Assembly: GCF_029222705.1 (NCBI RefSeq) | Contig: NZ_JARGZF010000001.1 | Span: 306,437-370,436 of the forward strand | Direction of reading: 5' to 3' | Origin: Knoellia sp. p5-6-4 | Lineage (GTDB): Bacteria > Actinomycetota > Actinomycetes > Actinomycetales > Dermatophilaceae | Length of the DNA: 64,000 nucleotides | Part shown: piece by piece, positions 33,000 through 42,507 of the stretch | How the letters are laid out: every line of letters begins with the position of its first letter | Numbering within the stretch: the first letter of the stretch is position 1 | Translations under genes and position numbers: made by a program | Notes under the pieces: model-generated | Databases searched by the model: none | The model's input: only the letters and a program-made list of their open reading frames with translations | What the model was told of the DNA's origin: nothing

Positions 33000-34115
33000 G
33001 TGGCTCCCCGGCTCGGCCCCACTCCCCTCCCCAGGCTGCTGCACCCCGCGGCCTGGTGGGCCTGGGGTGTGGGGCTGGCCGTGGCCGCGTCGCAGACGAC
33101 CAACCCGCTGCTGCTGGCACTCATCGTGGCCGTCGCGGCCTGGGTGGTCCTCGAGCGGCGTGAGGTGGGGGCCACCAACTCCCTGGTCCCCTTCCTGCTG
33201 GTCGGGCTCTTCGCCATCGCCCTCAGGGTGGTCATGGTCGGGCTCCTCGGTGGCGGGGTCACCGGCCGGGTCGTGCTCCTCCGGCTTCCCGAGGTGCCCC
33301 TGCCCGCCTGGACGAGCGGGGTCCGCATCGGCGGTGCGGTCACCCTCGAGGGCCTGCTGGCAGCGGTCTACGAGGGCCTTAGGCTGGCGGCCATCCTGGC
33401 CTGTCTGGGCGCCGTCAACGCCCTCGCGAGCCCACGTCGCCTGCTGCGCTACGTGCCGGCCACCCTCTACGAGGTGGGCACCGCCGTCGTCGTGGCGCTG
33501 ACGTTCGCGCCGCAGATGGTGGACGACGCAGCCCGGGTCAGGGCCGCCCGCCGGCTGCGGGGCCACTCGGGGAGGGGCCTGCGCGAGCTCGGCCGCCTGG
33601 CCGTGCCGGTGCTCGTCGGTTCCCTCGAACGCTCCCTCAGCCTGGCCGCCTCCATGGAGTCGCGCGGCTACGGCCGGGTCGTGCGCCGCAGCGCCACCTC
33701 GAGCCGGCTGGCGGCGCTGTTCACCCTCGTCGGGCTGATCGGCGTGGTCGTCGGCCTGTACGGCCTGCTCGACGCGACCAGCCCTGCGGTGCTGGGCGTC
33801 CCGATGCTCGTCACCGGCGTGCTGTGCGCGGCCGCCGCCCTCGTGGTGGGGGCCCGGCGCGATCCCCGCACGCGCTACCGCCGCGACCCCTGGGCCGGGC
33901 CGGAGTGGCTGGTCTCGCTGAGCGGACTCGTGCCCGCCCTCGTGCTCACCGCAGGCGCCGTGCTGGCCTGGCGGGGCCTGGTGCCACAGCAGGTTCCGGC
34001 AGCCCTGCCACCGGTACCCCTCGGTATGGTTGCGGCGATCGCCGTGGCTGCCCTGCCGGCGGTCGCCGCCCCAGTCCCTCCCCTACTCGCCCGCGCACGT
34101 GAGGCAGCCACATGA
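33000..34115 (+). CDS. ECF transporter transmembrane component
   Basis: The 371-residue membrane protein (EcfT) couples the ATPases to the substrate-binding S component. Beyond about five hydrophobic segments it has the two coupling-helix motifs: RAARRLRG after ALTFAPQMVDDAARV, and MESRGYGR about 35 residues on, both of the A-x-R-G type. The C-terminus has two extra membrane segments compared with minimal EcfT. GTG start at 33000, 18 bases after the previous stop. It overlaps the ATPase gene by 4 bases (ATGA). Confidence 0.87.
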   Translation: MAPRLGPTPLPRLLHPAAWWAWGVGLAVAASQTTNPLLLALIVAVAAWVVLERREVGATNSLVPFLLVGLFAIALRVVMVGLLGGGVTGRVVLLRLPEVPLPAWTSGVRIGGAVTLEGLLAAVYEGLRLAAILACLGAVNALASPRRLLRYVPATLYEVGTAVVVALTFAPQMVDDAARVRAARRLRGHSGRGLRELGRLAVPVLVGSLERSLSLAASMESRGYGRVVRRSATSSRLAALFTLVGLIGVVVGLYGLLDATSPAVLGVPMLVTGVLCAAAALVVGARRDPRTRYRRDPWAGPEWLVSLSGLVPALVLTAGAVLAWRGLVPQQVPAALPPVPLGMVAAIAVAALPAVAAPVPPLLARAREAAT

Positions 34116-35755
34116 TCGAGTTCGATGCCGTCGGCGTGAGCTACGCGGACGAGGGCGGCACGGGCGCCGACGCGACGGACACCGCGACCACGGTCTTCAC
34201 CGGGGCGAGCTTCCGCGTGCCGGAGGGTGAGCTGGTGCTGGTGGTCGGCCCGACCGGCTCGGGGAAGTCGTCGCTGCTGCGCTGCATCAACGGCCTGGTT
34301 CCCCACTTCTCCGGCGGCACCCTGCACGGCACCGTGCGGGTGGCCGGCCGCGACACCCGCACCCACCGCCCGCGCGACCTCGCCGACCTCGTCGGCTTCG
34401 TGGTGCAGGACCCGATGTCGTCGTTCGTGACGGAGACGGTCGAGGAGGAGATCGCCTACGGCATGGAGGCACTCGGGGTGGACGCCACCGCGATGCGCCG
34501 CCGTGTGGAGGAGACCCTCGACCTCCTCGGGCTGGCCGACGTCCGCGGCCGCCCGCTGCGCGACCTCTCCGGCGGACAGCAGCAGCGCGTGGCCATCGGT
34601 GCGGTCCTCGCTGCCGGCCCGCGCATCCTGGTGCTCGACGAGCCGACCTCGGCGCTCGACCCGGTGGCGGCCGAGGACGTGCTGGCCACCCTGCACCGCC
34701 TCGTGCACGACCTCGGCATCACGGTCGTGGTCGCCGAGCACCGGCTCGAGCGGGTGATCCACCACGCCGACCACGTGGTCCTCATCCGTGACGGCCGGGT
34801 CTCGGGCCTCCTCGACCCAGCCGAGGCCATGGTCACCTCCCCGATCTACCCGCCGATCATCGGCCTCGGGCGCGCCCTGCGGTGGTCGCCGCTCCCGCTG
34901 TCGATCCGTGACGCCCGGCGCCGCGCCGGCGACGTGCGGGACAGCCTGTCCGCCCTCGTGCCGACACCCGCCGAGGCGGCCTCCGCGGGCGGCGCGCCCC
35001 TGGCCGAGGTCGAGGGCCTGACGGTGCGCCGCGGGCCCGTCGTCGCCCTGCGGTCGGTGAGCCTGGCCGTCGGCGGCGGTGAGGTCGTGGCGGTCATGGG
35101 CCGCAACGGCGCCGGGAAGTCGACCCTCCTCGCCGCGCTGGTCGGCCAGGTCCGCCCCGTCACCGGGACGGCTCGGCTCGGCTCGCTCGACCCCGCCAGG
35201 GCGCAGCCTGCGCAGATCGTGCGCCGAGCGGGGATGGTGCCGCAGGACCCCTCGCTGATCCTGTACGCGGAGTCCGTCGGGGACGAGTGCGCAGCCGCCG
35301 ACCGGGACTTCGCCCTGCCCGCGGGCACCACTGCTGCGGTGCTCGGCCGCATCGCCCCGGGCCTCGACCCCGCCCAACACCCGCGGGACCTCTCCGAGGG
35401 GCAGCGCGTCTCGCTGGCCCTGTCGGTGATCCTCGCCTCCGAGCCGGAGGTCGTGCTGCTCGACGAGCCCACCCGGGGGCTGGACTACGCCGCCAAGCGC
35501 CGCCTGGTGGAGGTGCTGCGCCAGCTGGCCGGCCGGGGGCACGCCGTCGTGCTGGCCACCCATGACGTCGAGCTGGCCGCAGAGGTGGCCTCGCGTGTGG
35601 TCGTCCTGGCCGAGGGCGAGGTCGTCGCCGACGGCAGTGCCCAGGCGGTGCTCTCGGGCTCCCCCGCCTTCGCGCCCCAGATCTCGAAGATCCTGCACCC
35701 CCTGCACTTCCTGACGGTCGACCAGGTGGTCGCCGCGACCGGGGCCGCCTCGTGA
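34112..35755 (+). CDS. Fused two-domain ECF ATPase (EcfA-EcfA')
   Basis: Two complete ABC ATPase domains in 547 residues. Domain 1: Walker A GPTGSGKSS, Q-loop VVQDPMSSFV, signature LSGGQQQR, Walker B LVLDEPTSALD, switch His in AEHRLE. Domain 2 (from about residue 300): Walker A GRNGAGKST, Q-loop VPQDPSLIL, a divergent signature DLSEGQRVS, Walker B VLLDEPTRGLD, switch ATHDVE. The fusion supplies both ATPase subunits of the ECF module. Overlaps neighbours on both sides, so the operon is tightly coupled. Confidence 0.93.
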   Translation: MIEFDAVGVSYADEGGTGADATDTATTVFTGASFRVPEGELVLVVGPTGSGKSSLLRCINGLVPHFSGGTLHGTVRVAGRDTRTHRPRDLADLVGFVVQDPMSSFVTETVEEEIAYGMEALGVDATAMRRRVEETLDLLGLADVRGRPLRDLSGGQQQRVAIGAVLAAGPRILVLDEPTSALDPVAAEDVLATLHRLVHDLGITVVVAEHRLERVIHHADHVVLIRDGRVSGLLDPAEAMVTSPIYPPIIGLGRALRWSPLPLSIRDARRRAGDVRDSLSALVPTPAEAASAGGAPLAEVEGLTVRRGPVVALRSVSLAVGGGEVVAVMGRNGAGKSTLLAALVGQVRPVTGTARLGSLDPARAQPAQIVRRAGMVPQDPSLILYAESVGDECAAADRDFALPAGTTAAVLGRIAPGLDPAQHPRDLSEGQRVSLALSVILASEPEVVLLDEPTRGLDYAAKRRLVEVLRQLAGRGHAVVLATHDVELAAEVASRVVVLAEGEVVADGSAQAVLSGSPAFAPQISKILHPLHFLTVDQVVAATGAAS

Positions 35756-36549
35756 CCGCACGGCGGTGGCAGCAGGGCGTCGTCATGGCGCTGGTCATGG
35801 CGGTCGGGGTCGTGGCCTTCGGCTGGCCGTTCCTCGTGACACCGGGCTCGGAGATCTCCCAGCTCGGCCACTCCGGCGACGCGTCCCTCCTCTTCGTGGC
35901 GCTGATGGCCCTGCTGGCCCTGGTCCTGCTGGCCGAGATGTCCTCCGGGCGGCTCGACGCCAAGGGCGTCGCCGTGCTCGGGGTCCTTGCCGCAGCCGGG
36001 GGCGCGCTGCGGGTGCTGTCGGCGGGCACCGCCGGTCTGGAGCCCATGTTCTTCCTCCTGGTCGTCGCCGGCCGGGTGCTCGGCGCGAGCAAGGGCTTCC
36101 TGCTGGGAGCGCTGGCCCTGCTGGCCTCCGCCTTCCTCACCGCGGGGATCGGCCCCTGGACGCCGTTCCAGATGCTCGCGTGCGCGTGGGTGGCCATGGG
36201 CGCGGGGTTGCTGCCGAGGGCGTCGGGCTGGACCGAGCGGGTGGTGCTTGCCGGCTACGGCCTGGCCTCGGGCATGGCATACGGTGCCGTCATGAACCTC
36301 TGGTTCTGGCCCTTCATGGGCGGTACCGCACCCGAGGGCGCCGGCTACGTGCCGGGCGCGGGTGCCGCCGCCAACCTCACCCACTACACCGTGTTCTACG
36401 TGCTGACCTCCCTGGCGTGGGACCTGCTGCGCGGCCTGCTCACCGCCGCCCTGACGCTGCTCGCCGCCGCGCCGGTGCTCCGTGTCCTGCGCCGGGCCCT
36501 GCGGCAGGCGCGCTTCGACGCCCCCGTGCGGTTCGCGACCCGGTCATGA
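35752..36549 (+). CDS. ECF transporter substrate-binding (S) component, probably cobalamin
   Basis: 265 residues with about six membrane segments. The motifs GVLAAAGGALRVLSAGTAGLE, FFLLVVAGRVLGASKGFLLG and WTPFQMLACAWVAMGAGLLP match ECF S components, including the small-residue helix I/III contact type. Cobalamin is the likely cargo because of the riboswitch and the flanking cobU and cobS, but no binding residue proves it. GTG start overlapping the ATPase stop (GTGA). Confidence 0.85.
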   Translation: MTARRWQQGVVMALVMAVGVVAFGWPFLVTPGSEISQLGHSGDASLLFVALMALLALVLLAEMSSGRLDAKGVAVLGVLAAAGGALRVLSAGTAGLEPMFFLLVVAGRVLGASKGFLLGALALLASAFLTAGIGPWTPFQMLACAWVAMGAGLLPRASGWTERVVLAGYGLASGMAYGAVMNLWFWPFMGGTAPEGAGYVPGAGAAANLTHYTVFYVLTSLAWDLLRGLLTAALTLLAAAPVLRVLRRALRQARFDAPVRFATRS

Positions 36550-37097
36550 CGACGACGCTGGTCCTCGGCGGCGTCCGCAGCGGCAAGAGCCGGTATGCCG
36601 AGCAGCTCCTGCGCGAGCGCGAGAAGGTCACCTTCGTCGCGCCCGGCTACCCCGCGGACCCCTCCGATCCGGAGTGGGCGGCACGGGTCGAGAGCCACCA
36701 GGCCCGCCGGCCCGAGAGCTGGACGACCCACGAGACGCTCGACCTCGCCGGTGCCATCCGGGAGGCCACCACCCCGCTGCTCATCGACTGCCTGGGGCTG
36801 TGGCTGACCCGCTTCATCGACGGCATCGGCGGCTGGGACAACCCGCGCGAGTCCTCGATCGCGGTCGCCTGGGCCCTGCGAGACCTGACCGACGCGTGGT
36901 GCAACGCCCCGACCGACATCGTGGCCGTGACCAACGAGGTGGGGCTCGGGGTCGTGCCCTCCACCCCCGCCGGTGGCCTCTTCCGCGACGAGCTGGGTCG
37001 CCTCAACGCCGCGCTCTCGGCCCGCAGCGACCACGTCTTCCTGGTGGCCGCAGGACGGGTGCTCGACCTGAGCGACGCCCCCGTCGTCGGCGAGTGA
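36546..37097 (+). CDS. cobU: Adenosylcobinamide kinase / guanylyltransferase
   Basis: Activates adenosylcobinamide to adenosylcobinamide-GDP. Motifs: P-loop LGGVRSGKSRYAEQLL, TFVAPGYPADPSDPEWAARV with the family's Asp-rich loop, HQARRPESWTT with the guanylylated His, LLIDCLGLWLTR, and VTNEVGLGVVPSTPAGGLFRD. Length 183 is normal. The ATG overlaps the S-component stop. Confidence 0.95.
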   Translation: MTTTLVLGGVRSGKSRYAEQLLREREKVTFVAPGYPADPSDPEWAARVESHQARRPESWTTHETLDLAGAIREATTPLLIDCLGLWLTRFIDGIGGWDNPRESSIAVAWALRDLTDAWCNAPTDIVAVTNEVGLGVVPSTPAGGLFRDELGRLNAALSARSDHVFLVAAGRVLDLSDAPVVGE

Positions 37098-37125
37098 GCG
37101 CCGGCCCGGCACGCGGAGGGCACCG

Positions 37126-37905
37126 GTGAACGCCCTGCGGCTGGTCTTCGGCCTTCTCACGGCGGTCCCCGTCGGGCGACTCCCCCGCGTCGACCGCCGG
37201 TCGGCGGGGCGGGCCGTTCTGCTGGCGCCCCTCACCACCGTCCCCCTGCTCCTGGCGGTCGTGGGAGCCCACTTCGCGGTGTCGGCCGGTGCTCCCCCGC
37301 TGCTGCTGGGGGGGCTCGTCGTCACGACCGGTGCACTGCTGAGCCGCGGCATGCACCTCGACGGGCTCGCCGACACCGCTGACGGCCTCTCCGCGGGCTA
37401 CGACGCCGAGTCCTCCCTGCGGGCGATGAAGGCCTCCGACACCGGGCCCTCCGGCGTCGCGGCCGTGGTGCTGGCCCTGCTCCTGCAGGTGGCGTCCCTC
37501 GCCACGCTGCTCCCCTCGGCGGCCGGCACAGCGCTCGCGGCCGCGGCGTGGCTGGGTTCACGGCACGCGATCGCCTGGGCCTGCCGGGCCGGGGTACCGG
37601 CGGCACAGGAACGCGGGCTCGGGGCCCTCGTGGCGGGCACGGTGAGCCGGGGCTCCCTGGCCCTGGCGACCGCCCTGGTGCTGGCATCCGCCGTTGGCGT
37701 CAGCACCCTTGCCGCCCAGCGGGACCGGTCGTTCGTCCTGTGGGGGGTGCCTGCCGTGCTCGCGATCGGCCTCGGGGCGGCCGGCTGGCTCACCCGGCGC
37801 TGCCGGGTCAGGCTGGGTGGCGTCACCGGCGACGTGCTGGGGGCCGGTGTGGAGGTCTCGCTCACGGCCGCTCTGGTGACGGCGGCTCTGCTCGTCTCGA
37901 CCTAG
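37126..37905 (+). CDS. cobS: Cobalamin synthase (adenosylcobinamide-GDP ribazoletransferase)
   Basis: Integral membrane enzyme joining adenosylcobinamide-GDP and alpha-ribazole. Key motif: LLSRGMHLDGLADTADGLSA followed by AMKASDTGPSGVAAVVLALL. The 259 residues have about six membrane segments. GGAGGG lies 7 bases before the GTG. With cobU and cobT the cell can finish B12 from imported corrinoids. The stop abuts the convergent LLM gene. Confidence 0.95.
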   Translation: MNALRLVFGLLTAVPVGRLPRVDRRSAGRAVLLAPLTTVPLLLAVVGAHFAVSAGAPPLLLGGLVVTTGALLSRGMHLDGLADTADGLSAGYDAESSLRAMKASDTGPSGVAAVVLALLLQVASLATLLPSAAGTALAAAAWLGSRHAIAWACRAGVPAAQERGLGALVAGTVSRGSLALATALVLASAVGVSTLAAQRDRSFVLWGVPAVLAIGLGAAGWLTRRCRVRLGGVTGDVLGAGVEVSLTAALVTAALLVST

Positions 37906-38760
37906 TCAGGCCGGCGGCCCCTGCTCGACCCGTCGTCGCACCTCGGCCAGGCCTTCGGCGCCCGCCGGGACACCCCACCAGCTCTCGACCCACCACGTGC
38001 CACCTGCCTGCGCCCAGTCGGAGGGCGTGCCCTCGAGCTGGGCGAACTCGCCGCTGGAGTCGGCTTCCACCACGACGTCGTAGCCCTCCCACGGCAGGCC
38101 CTGGCGCTGACGCTCGGCCCGCACCAGACCCACGACGTGGGCGAAGGAGTCGAGGTCGTAGTTCGAGCCCGGTCCGGCCTGGGACCGGTCGACGACATAG
38201 GGCAGCAGGCCGTCCCAGCGCGCCGCCCGCTCCAACGAGGGCTGCCGCTCGCGGCCCGGCACGTAGGCGCCCACCACCCACACCGGCGGCCGTGGCTGCT
38301 GCACCGGGGGCGGCGGGAGCATGAAGTCGGTGGGTCTGGCGCGGTAGTGCCTGCCCTCGAACGAGAACGGCTGGCCGCGCATCAGCCCGTCGTAGACGGC
38401 CAGGCCCTCGTCGAGCTTCTCGGCCCGCACCCGTCGGCCTTCGTCGGCCTCGAACGCGAGCCAGCCCTCGTGCAGCGCGCCCAGCCCGGCGCCGACCACG
38501 GCCCGGCCACCGCTGAGCCGGTCGACGGTGCCCACGCGCGAGGCGAGGTCCCACGGTCGCCAGCGCGGCACCGGGGTCAGCAGCGTGCCGAGCCGGATCC
38601 GCTCGGTGACCATTGCGGCCGCGCCCAGGGTCACCCAGGCGTCGACGCCGAAGACCGCCTCCCACGTGAAGATCCCGTCCCAGCCGTGCTGCTCCCCCAG
38701 GGCCGCCAGCTCGGTGAACTCACGGGTGTCGGCATACGGGACGACGAAACCGAAGCGCAT
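37906..38760 (-). CDS. LLM-class (F420-type) oxidoreductase
   Basis: A luciferase-like TIM barrel of 284 residues: MRFGFVVPYADTREF, GWDGIFTWEAVFG, VTERIRLGTLLTPVPRWRPW, TVDRLSGGRAVVGAGLG and WLAFEADEGRRVRAEKLDE. These are usual in F420- or FMN-dependent enzymes of actinobacteria. F420 is the likelier cofactor in this group, but this is inference. Substrate unknown. The leaderless promoter supports the ATG at 38760. Confidence 0.88.
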   Translation of the reverse strand: MRFGFVVPYADTREFTELAALGEQHGWDGIFTWEAVFGVDAWVTLGAAAMVTERIRLGTLLTPVPRWRPWDLASRVGTVDRLSGGRAVVGAGLGALHEGWLAFEADEGRRVRAEKLDEGLAVYDGLMRGQPFSFEGRHYRARPTDFMLPPPPVQQPRPPVWVVGAYVPGRERQPSLERAARWDGLLPYVVDRSQAGPGSNYDLDSFAHVVGLVRAERQRQGLPWEGYDVVVEADSSGEFAQLEGTPSDWAQAGGTWWVESWWGVPAGAEGLAEVRRRVEQGPPA

Positions 38761-38766
38761 GACTCC

Positions 38767-38772
38767 ACGCTA
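38767..38772 (-). promoter_or_regulatory. Leaderless-type -10 box (TAGCGT)
   Basis: Minus-strand hexamer ending 6 bases before ATG 38760. Confidence 0.5.
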
Positions 38773-38855
38773 GGCCTCCCCACCGACACACCGGGGGCGC
38801 AGGGCACTGACGTCGGGAACCCGCCCACGCGGCACACGGGCTCGCGCAGGGTCGC

Positions 38856-39965
38856 TCAGGACTCGCGGACCCCCACCTCGACGAACGGGGGACGTACCAC
38901 GCGCGCCGGCACGTCGCGGCCGCGCACGTCGACGGCGACCTCGTCGCCCTCGGCCACGGTGGGCGCGAGCAGCGCGAGGGCGATGCCCTGCTTCAACGTC
39001 GGCGAGAAGGTGCCCGAGGTGACCTCGCCGATGGTCTCGCCGTCGGCGTTCCTCACGGCGCAGTGCGAGCGTGGGATGCCGCGGCCGGTGGCGAGCAGGC
39101 CCCAGGCGACGCGCGACGGGCCGGCCGCCTTCTCGGCCACGAGCGCGTCCTTGCCCCAGAACGTGTCCTTCTTCCAGCCGACGGCCCAGCCGACGCGTGC
39201 CTGCACCGGCGTGATGTCGGTGCTGAGCTCGTTGCCGTGCAGCGCGTAGCCCATCTCGGTGCGCAGGGTGTCGCGGGCGCCGAGGCCACAGGGCAGGCCG
39301 CCGTGCTCGCGAGCGGCTTCGATGAGGGCGTCCCACAGCTGCGCCGAGACGTCCCAGGCGGGGACGAGCTCGTAGCCCCGCTCGCCGGTGTAGCCGGTGC
39401 GGCAGACGATGACCGGCTGCCCCTGCCAAGTGGTCTCGACGAACGACATGTAGTCGTGGCCGGTGGGCAGGCCCAGCGCCTCGAGCACCTCGTCGCTCTT
39501 GGTGCCCTGCACCGCGATGACGCCGTGGCGGTCGTGGAGGTCCTCGACCTCGATGCCCTCGGGGGCGGCGGCCTTCAGCATCTCGACGACCTCCGCGGTG
39601 TTCGCGGCGTTCGGGATGAGGAAGACGTCGTCGTCGCTGCGCAGGTAGGCGATCAGGTCGTCGACGACACCACCGGAGTCGTTGCAGCACAACGTGTACT
39701 GCGCCTTGCCCGGCTCGATGCGGTTGAGGTCGTTGGCCAGGCAGGCGTTGACGAAGTCCTTGGCGCCGGGACCCCTGACGCTGGCCTTGCCGAGGTGCGA
39801 GACGTCGAAGACGCCGACGGCCGTGCGCACCGCGTTGTGCTCGGCGACGACGCCGCCACCGGGGTACTCGATGGGCATCTCCCAGCCACCGAAGTCGGCC
39901 ATCTTGGCGCCGAGCGCCACGTGCTTCTCGTGCAGGGGGGACGTCTTCAGGGCACCGTTGCTCAT
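38856..39965 (-). CDS. gcvT: Glycine cleavage system T protein (aminomethyltransferase)
   Basis: Transfers the methylene group from lipoylated H protein to tetrahydrofolate. Motifs: [107 protein letters not shown] and [15 protein letters not shown]. Length 369 is normal. gcvH and gcvP are not in this window. Matches the position of Rv2211c in the mycobacterial order as I recall it. Confidence 0.96.
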   Translation of the reverse strand: MSNGALKTSPLHEKHVALGAKMADFGGWEMPIEYPGGGVVAEHNAVRTAVGVFDVSHLGKASVRGPGAKDFVNACLANDLNRIEPGKAQYTLCCNDSGGVVDDLIAYLRSDDDVFLIPNAANTAEVVEMLKAAAPEGIEVEDLHDRHGVIAVQGTKSDEVLEALGLPTGHDYMSFVETTWQGQPVIVCRTGYTGERGYELVPAWDVSAQLWDALIEAAREHGGLPCGLGARDTLRTEMGYALHGNELSTDITPVQARVGWAVGWKKDTFWGKDALVAEKAAGPSRVAWGLLATGRGIPRSHCAVRNADGETIGEVTSGTFSPTLKQGIALALLAPTVAEGDEVAVDVRGRDVPARVVRPPFVEVGVRES

Positions 39966-39972
39966 GGGCCGA

Positions 39973-39978
39973 ACCGTA
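39973..39978 (-). promoter_or_regulatory. Leaderless-type -10 box (TACGGT) for gcvT
   Basis: Minus-strand hexamer ending 7 bases before ATG 39965. No glycine riboswitch was seen upstream. Confidence 0.5.
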
Positions 39979-40061
39979 CCGTCACCGAGCCCGGGGTGAT
40001 GGCCCGTGGCTATCCTGCGGGGGCAGGTGACCCTCCCCGACCCCGAAGGACCGCGCACCCC

Positions 40062-41582
40062 GTGACCACTGTGAACCTCTCCGACCGCTCCGCCCACGAC
40101 GTCAAGGCCGACGCGCTCGTCCTCGCCACCGTCTCGTCCGACGGCTCGGCCGCCCTCGCCGAGGGCCACGGGCTGCCTCGCGAGGCCGAGAGCCACCTGA
40201 CCTCCGCGCTGGGCACGCTTTCGGCGAAGGGCAAGGCCGACGAGGTGCTCAAGCTCGCCGCCGTGCCCGGCGTCAAGGCCCCGCTCGTGGTGCTGACCGG
40301 CCTCGGCGACGTCTCCGAGGGCCCCACCGCCGAGGCGCTGCGCCGCGCCGCCGGTGCCGCCACCCGCTCCCTGAGCGGTGCGGGCACCGTCGCCGTCGCG
40401 CTTCCCGCCTCGGGGGTCGAGGAGGTCGCCGCGGTGGCCGAGGGCGCCGCCCTCGGCTGCTACCGGTATGCCGGTGTGCGCGGTGAGAAGGCCGGCGCCG
40501 CGAAGGCGGGCAGGGGCAAGGAGAAGGACGCCGCCCCGTCGACCGTCACCGTCGTCACCGGCGAGGCCAAGGACAAGGCGGCCAAGGCCACAGCCAAGCG
40601 CGCCGGCATCCTCGCCGACGCCACGGCGTACGCCCGCGACCTGGTCAACACCCCGCCGAACCTGCTGTTCCCGCAGTCGTTCGCCGAGTCGGTCAAGGAG
40701 CGCGCCGGGGCCTCGTCCGCCAAGGTCAGCGTGAAGGTGCTCGACGAGAAGGCCCTCGCCAAGGGCGGCTTCGGCGGCATCGTCGGCGTCGGCCAGGGCT
40801 CGGCGAACCCGCCGCGCATCGTCGAGCTGTCCTGGAAGCCCACCCGCGCCAGGGCGTCGCTGGCCTTCGTCGGCAAGGGCATCACCTTCGACTCCGGCGG
40901 CCTGTGCATCAAGCCCCCGGCGAGCATGCTCACCATGAAATCCGACATGGCCGGTGCCGCCGCGGTCGCCGCGACGGTCTTCGCCGCCGCCGAGCTCGGC
41001 CTGCCGGTGGCCGTCACCGGGTACCTCTGCCTTGCCGAGAACATGCCGAGCGGCACCGCCCAGCGCCCGGGCGACGTGGTGACCATGCGCAACGGCACGA
41101 CCGTCGAGCTCATCGACACCGACGCCGAGGGCCGCATGGTGCTCGGCGACGGCCTCTGCCTGGCCAGCGAGGGCAAGCCGGACGCCGTCATCGACATCGC
41201 CACCCTGACCGGCGCGCAGATGGTCGCCCTCGGGGCCCGGGTCGCCGGCATCATGGCCAACGACGACGCCTTCCGTGAGACCGTGCGCGACGCCGCCGGC
41301 CGCGCGGGTGAGGCTGCCTGGCCGATGCCGCTGCCCGACGACCTGCGCTCGCAGCTCGACTCGACCGTCGCCGACCTCGCCCACAAGGGCGAGCGGTGGG
41401 GCGGGATGCTCACCGCGGGCCTGTTCCTCAAGGAGTTCGTCGGTGAGGGCCTGCCCTGGGCGCACGTCGACATCGCGGGCCCGTCCTTCAACGAGGGCGG
41501 CGCGTGGGGCCACACACCCAAGGGCGGCACCGGCTACGGCGTCGCGACGCTGCTCTCCGTGGCCGAGGGCTACGCGGGCTGA
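40062..41582 (+). CDS. pepA: Leucyl aminopeptidase (M17)
   Basis: Cytosolic two-metal aminopeptidase, 506 residues. The C-terminal catalytic domain has [17 protein letters not shown] with metal ligands Lys and Asp, [20 protein letters not shown], the family signature as [14 protein letters not shown] (first residue Asp instead of Asn), and the final GTGYGV. The N-terminal domain is divergent and contains a Lys/Ala-rich linker ([16 protein letters not shown]). GTG 40062 has GAAGGA about 11 bases upstream; GTG 40071 is possible. Divergent from gcvT. Confidence 0.94.
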   Translation: MTTVNLSDRSAHDVKADALVLATVSSDGSAALAEGHGLPREAESHLTSALGTLSAKGKADEVLKLAAVPGVKAPLVVLTGLGDVSEGPTAEALRRAAGAATRSLSGAGTVAVALPASGVEEVAAVAEGAALGCYRYAGVRGEKAGAAKAGRGKEKDAAPSTVTVVTGEAKDKAAKATAKRAGILADATAYARDLVNTPPNLLFPQSFAESVKERAGASSAKVSVKVLDEKALAKGGFGGIVGVGQGSANPPRIVELSWKPTRARASLAFVGKGITFDSGGLCIKPPASMLTMKSDMAGAAAVAATVFAAAELGLPVAVTGYLCLAENMPSGTAQRPGDVVTMRNGTTVELIDTDAEGRMVLGDGLCLASEGKPDAVIDIATLTGAQMVALGARVAGIMANDDAFRETVRDAAGRAGEAAWPMPLPDDLRSQLDSTVADLAHKGERWGGMLTAGLFLKEFVGEGLPWAHVDIAGPSFNEGGAWGHTPKGGTGYGVATLLSVAEGYAG

Positions 41583-41601
41583 CCGCGTCCCGGCACACAC
41601 C

Positions 41602-41634
41602 AGGGGCCCCGTTCCGCTGTGGAACGGGGCCCCT
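41602..41634 (+). terminator. Hairpin terminator after pepA
   Basis: A 14-bp perfect stem (41602-41615 with 41621-41634), 5-base loop, 20 bases after the stop codon. No U-run; a GTATGCC word copy lies directly after it (41636-41642, reverse). Confidence 0.75.
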
Positions 41635-41657
41635 CGGCATACCGGCCTGCGCTGCTG

Positions 41658-41858
41658 TCAGCCGCCGCTCTTGCGGCGGAACATCTGCTGCGTGGCGCTC
41701 GTGGCCGCGCCCTGCTCGTGGTCGACCTTAGAGCCGCCGTGGCTGTCGGTGACGTCCTTGCCGCCGTGCGCGTGCTTGCGGTCGAGGGCCTCGCGGAACT
41801 TCTTCTTCAGGTCCTCGCTCGCGGCCGCACGGCCGGAACCCTTCGGCGTGTTCGACAT
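41658..41858 (-). CDS. DUF5302 family protein
   Basis: 66 residues: SEDLKKKFREALDRKHAHGG in a charged helix, then a polar linker, and the C-terminal motif QQMFRRKSGG. This is the short, highly charged DUF5302 pattern common in actinobacteria; function unknown. GGGAG lies 6 bases before the ATG. Confidence 0.85.
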   Translation of the reverse strand: MSNTPKGSGRAAASEDLKKKFREALDRKHAHGGKDVTDSHGGSKVDHEQGAATSATQQMFRRKSGG

Positions 41859-41944
41859 TCGTCACTCCCGTTCGCTCGGTGGTCCTGACAGCCTCGCACC
41901 TCGAGCCTGCCAGCGCCCACACCATTTCTTCTCGGTGTGCTGCG

Positions 41945-42283
41945 TCACGCCTTGCGGCGCTGGCGCGAGTTCCACTCGCGCATGCGGTTGGGGTAGCCCG
42001 TCTGGTTCACGTCGTAGACCGGCACGCCGAGCCGCCGGGCGAGCTCGAAGGCGGCTTCACGGCTCCCGGCCGCACGCCTGGTCCACTCCCCGTCGTGAGC
42101 GATGAGGATGACGGTCGTCGCCGTGACGTTGGTGGGCGGCTCGATGTAGGCCTCCACCCCGCGCCGGCTGGCGGCGAACTCCGAGAGGTGTCGACGGACG
42201 GCCTCCCGGTCGACGGTCATGTCGGGGCCGTCGGAGCGACCCACGGTGCGCCGCCCCCCGCGGCCGCGTCTCCACCACGCCAT
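41945..42283 (-). CDS. Conserved hypothetical actinobacterial protein
   Basis: 112 residues. A basic N-terminal tail (MAWWRRGRGGRRT) is followed by AVRRHLSEFAASRRGVEAYI, then NVTATTVILIAHDGEWTRR and SREAAFELARRLGVPVYDV with a final YPNRMREWNSRQRR. I recall related proteins in many actinobacteria but no function. The alpha/beta pattern with a basic tail may suit nucleic-acid or ribosome binding (speculation). Its ATG is 6 bases after a TAAGGT box. Confidence 0.75.
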   Translation of the reverse strand: MAWWRRGRGGRRTVGRSDGPDMTVDREAVRRHLSEFAASRRGVEAYIEPPTNVTATTVILIAHDGEWTRRAAGSREAAFELARRLGVPVYDVNQTGYPNRMREWNSRQRRKA

Positions 42284-42287
42284 GGCA

Positions 42288-42300
42288 CCACCTTAGGTGG
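42288..42300 (-). promoter_or_regulatory. Leaderless-type -10 box inside a 13-bp palindrome
   Basis: CCACCT-T-AGGTGG. On the minus strand the TAAGGT hexamer (42290-42295) ends 6 bases before ATG 42283. The symmetry over the -10 region could be an operator or chance. Confidence 0.4.
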
Positions 42301-42507
42301 CCGTCCTGCTGCGACGGTGCGTTTCAGGGGGTGTCGCGGCCACGCCGGCCACCGCTGCCGGCACGCGGTGGCCACGGTGGGACCTGCTTGCGCCTGCGCG
42401 AGCAAAGAGTGACAAGATGCACCCAAGTCGGTTTTGCGCCGCGGCATCGACCTGCCGGGTGAGCTGCCGGCAGACCGTTCACGCGACACACGCTAGGAGC
42501 GAGACGT

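Noticed and set aside
41859-41944. Hairpin-like CACACC/GGTGTG between DUF5302 and the next gene as a terminator
   Set aside because: Only about 6 bp of stem with a 9-base loop; too weak to call.
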